Assembly: GCA_003538615.1 (NCBI GenBank)
Contig: DPRT01000045.1
Coordinates: forward strand, 1,660-9,850
Direction: 5' to 3'
DNA length: 8,191 nucleotides
Source of the DNA: Holophagaceae bacterium
Lineage (GTDB): Bacteria; Acidobacteriota; Holophagae; Holophagales; Holophagaceae
The notes beneath the pieces are model-generated. The model was not told the DNA's origin and searched no databases. It saw only the letters and a list, made by a program, of their open reading frames with translations. A program made the position numbers and the translations under genes. Below, in pieces: positions 6,826-8,191 of the stretch (its first letter is position 1; every line of letters begins with the position of its first letter).

Positions 6826-6847
6826 GCGCGTCCCGGGCTCACGCGCC
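6825..6847. terminator. Hairpin across the M64 peptidase / histidine kinase stop codons
   Basis: GGCGCGT (6825-6831) and ACGCGCC (6841-6847) are a perfect seven-base inverted repeat around a nine-base loop. It starts at the last base of the peptidase TAG and covers the kinase TGA. No T tract follows on either strand. A bidirectional terminator or transcript-end structure is plausible, and the perfect stem makes it the strongest of the three junction hairpins. Confidence 0.4.
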
Positions 6848-8185
6848 CAGCGGCCGCAGCGTTTCCGGGTCCGGCCCGGCCGGAAGCAGCAGCTCAGCGC
6901 AGGTGCCCTCCCCCGCATGGCTGCGCAGGGTCAGGGTGCCCCCCAGGCCCTCGGCGATGCGGCGGGACATGGCCAGGCCCAGCCCCGTGCCGACCTCCTC
7001 GGGCTTGGTGGTGAAGAAGGGTTCGAAGGCCCGGGCCAGGGTGGCCTCATCCATGCCCGTGCCCTGGTCCTGCACCTCCACGGCCAGGCAGCCAGCCGAC
7101 CGCCAAGCCGTGCGGAACTGAAGTTCGCCGCCGGTGCCCTGCATGGCGTGAAGGGCGTTCGTTCCCAGGTTGAGGAGGATCTGGTGGAGTTCCACCGAAT
7201 CCGCGCAGACCCAGGCGTCGGACTCATCGAGGTGGAGATCCATGACCACCCCTGGCGGCAGCACCGGCTGCAGGAGGCGGCGCACCTCCGCCAGGACTGC
7301 CGCCACCGGCACAGGCCGCCGGGGGCCGACCCGGGTGCGGCCCAGTGTGAGCATGCGCTGCGTGAGATCCCGTCCCCGTTCAGTGGCGGCGAGCACATCC
7401 CCAAGCCGCTTGTGGGCGGGAGAGCCGGCGGGCAGCTCGGCCCGGACCAGCTCCGTCAGAGTCATCACCGGCTGCAGGATGTTCTTGAGGTCGTGGACGA
7501 CACCGCTTGCGAGGGTTCCCACGATCTCGAGCCCCTGTGAGCGCCGCAACGCCGCCTCCAGCTGCCGGCGCTCGGCCTCGGCGCGCCGATGGGCCTCGAC
7601 CTTCTCCTGCAGGCTGTGGTTGGTCTTCTCCAGGCCCTCCAGCAGAACCGCCAGGGCCAAGGTCACGGTGCCGCCGATGAAGACGGCGTTGCAGCCGATG
7701 ACCACCCAGGCCATCCAGGCGGGCGAACCCACGGGGGCATGGACGAAACCGGGCAGGAAGGAGAGTCCGACCAGGGCCACCAGGCTGCCTCCGAACATAA
7801 GCAGGGAACCCCAGCGCGGGAGGAAGAGCGCCCCCACGATGGCTACGAATTCCAGCCAGACCAGGGCGGTTTCCCGGAGCCCGGTCATGGGGCCGAGGAC
7901 CAGGGCCATGAGGAACACCATCGCCACCAGGGATCCGGCGCGGAACAGGTAGGGCCAGTGGGGGCGGAAAGCCAGGAGGATGACCCAGGCATAGAGCGCC
8001 GTATCCAGGGCCACGAGACCCCAGAGCTGGTTTTTGGCGGAGAGCCACACCGAAGGGAGGTAGGCCAGAGGCCCCAGCCAGGCCGCTGCCACCACGGTGC
8101 GGTCCAGGATGCGCTTCCGCCACTGGGCCAGATCCGGAACCGGATCCTCGTCGTTCAGGGTGAGCGGATCAGCTCGGTCGAGCAT
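6839..8185 (-). CDS. Six-pass membrane sensor histidine kinase
   Basis: A 448-residue sensor kinase with a complete catalytic core. Six hydrophobic segments (about 30-50, 53-73, 78-100, 105-123, 125-147, 155-185) form the sensor region; I do not recognise it as a named domain. A charged coiled-coil-like stretch (186-217) links to the phosphoacceptor helix with HDLKN, H231. The ATP-binding domain shows the N box (LLNLGTNALHAM, N339 and N343), the G1 box DQGTG (373-377), the F box FEPFFTTK (387-394) and the G2 box GTGLGLAM (399-406). It should autophosphorylate H231 and pass phosphate to a response regulator, but none is encoded here, so the partner and signal are unknown. The ATG at 8185 is only six bases from the window edge. 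Those bases (CCTCCC in gene sense) show no ribosome site, so the true start could lie further upstream. Confidence 0.88.
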   Translation of the reverse strand: MLDRADPLTLNDEDPVPDLAQWRKRILDRTVVAAAWLGPLAYLPSVWLSAKNQLWGLVALDTALYAWVILLAFRPHWPYLFRAGSLVAMVFLMALVLGPMTGLRETALVWLEFVAIVGALFLPRWGSLLMFGGSLVALVGLSFLPGFVHAPVGSPAWMAWVVIGCNAVFIGGTVTLALAVLLEGLEKTNHSLQEKVEAHRRAEAERRQLEAALRRSQGLEIVGTLASGVVHDLKNILQPVMTLTELVRAELPAGSPAHKRLGDVLAATERGRDLTQRMLTLGRTRVGPRRPVPVAAVLAEVRRLLQPVLPPGVVMDLHLDESDAWVCADSVELHQILLNLGTNALHAMQGTGGELQFRTAWRSAGCLAVEVQDQGTGMDEATLARAFEPFFTTKPEEVGTGLGLAMSRRIAEGLGGTLTLRSHAGEGTCAELLLPAGPDPETLRPLGA

Positions 8186-8191
8186 GGGAGG

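Noticed and set aside
5413..6918. Long open frame on the minus strand opposite the M64 peptidase gene
   Set aside because: It mirrors the codon pattern of the peptidase gene, is rich in Gly, Val, Leu and Glu without any motif, and lacks a plausible start. The plus-strand protein has clear family motifs.

Overview
The window is a gene-dense, strongly GC-rich piece of bacterial chromosome with G or C at most third codon positions. It carries seven protein genes and almost no spare DNA. I see no tRNA, rRNA, insertion sequence, CRISPR array or prophage gene. An aminofutalosine synthase (mqnE) shows a bacterium that makes menaquinone by the futalosine route. The gene mix (mqnE, an M64 peptidase, an FHA/GAF sensor ending in HEINNPL) and the base composition would fit an Acidobacteriota of the Geothrix/Holophaga type, but that assignment is an inference from impression, not a search result.

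Layout: mqnE (+, 11-1147) converges with a secreted two-HKD phospholipase-D-family protein (-, 1154-2320). A 65-base divergent gap leads to fau, 5-formyltetrahydrofolate cyclo-ligase (+, 2386-2943). This converges, with one base between the stop codons, with a 701-residue FHA-GAF multidomain signalling protein (-, 2945-5050). The CRM-domain RNA-binding protein yhbY (-, 5098-5397) lies just upstream of it on the same strand. A 45-base divergent gap separates yhbY from a secreted M64 metallopeptidase (+, 5443-6825). That gene converges with a six-pass membrane histidine kinase (-, 6839-8185) whose start lies at the window edge.

The genes do not form one pathway. They are mostly single transcription units in alternating orientation: quinone synthesis, folate salvage, ribosome assembly, two exported hydrolases and two signalling proteins. 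Only yhbY and the FHA-GAF gene look co-transcribed. The three convergent junctions are very tight (6, 1 and 13 bases), and each can fold into a hairpin that spans both stop codons.

The least ordinary item is the FHA-GAF protein. It keeps a clean phosphoacceptor box (HEINNPL) at its very C-terminus but has no recognisable ATP-binding domain after it. Upstream of that box it carries what look like a degenerate kinase core and a degenerate receiver domain. I found no convincing wholly new system beyond this.
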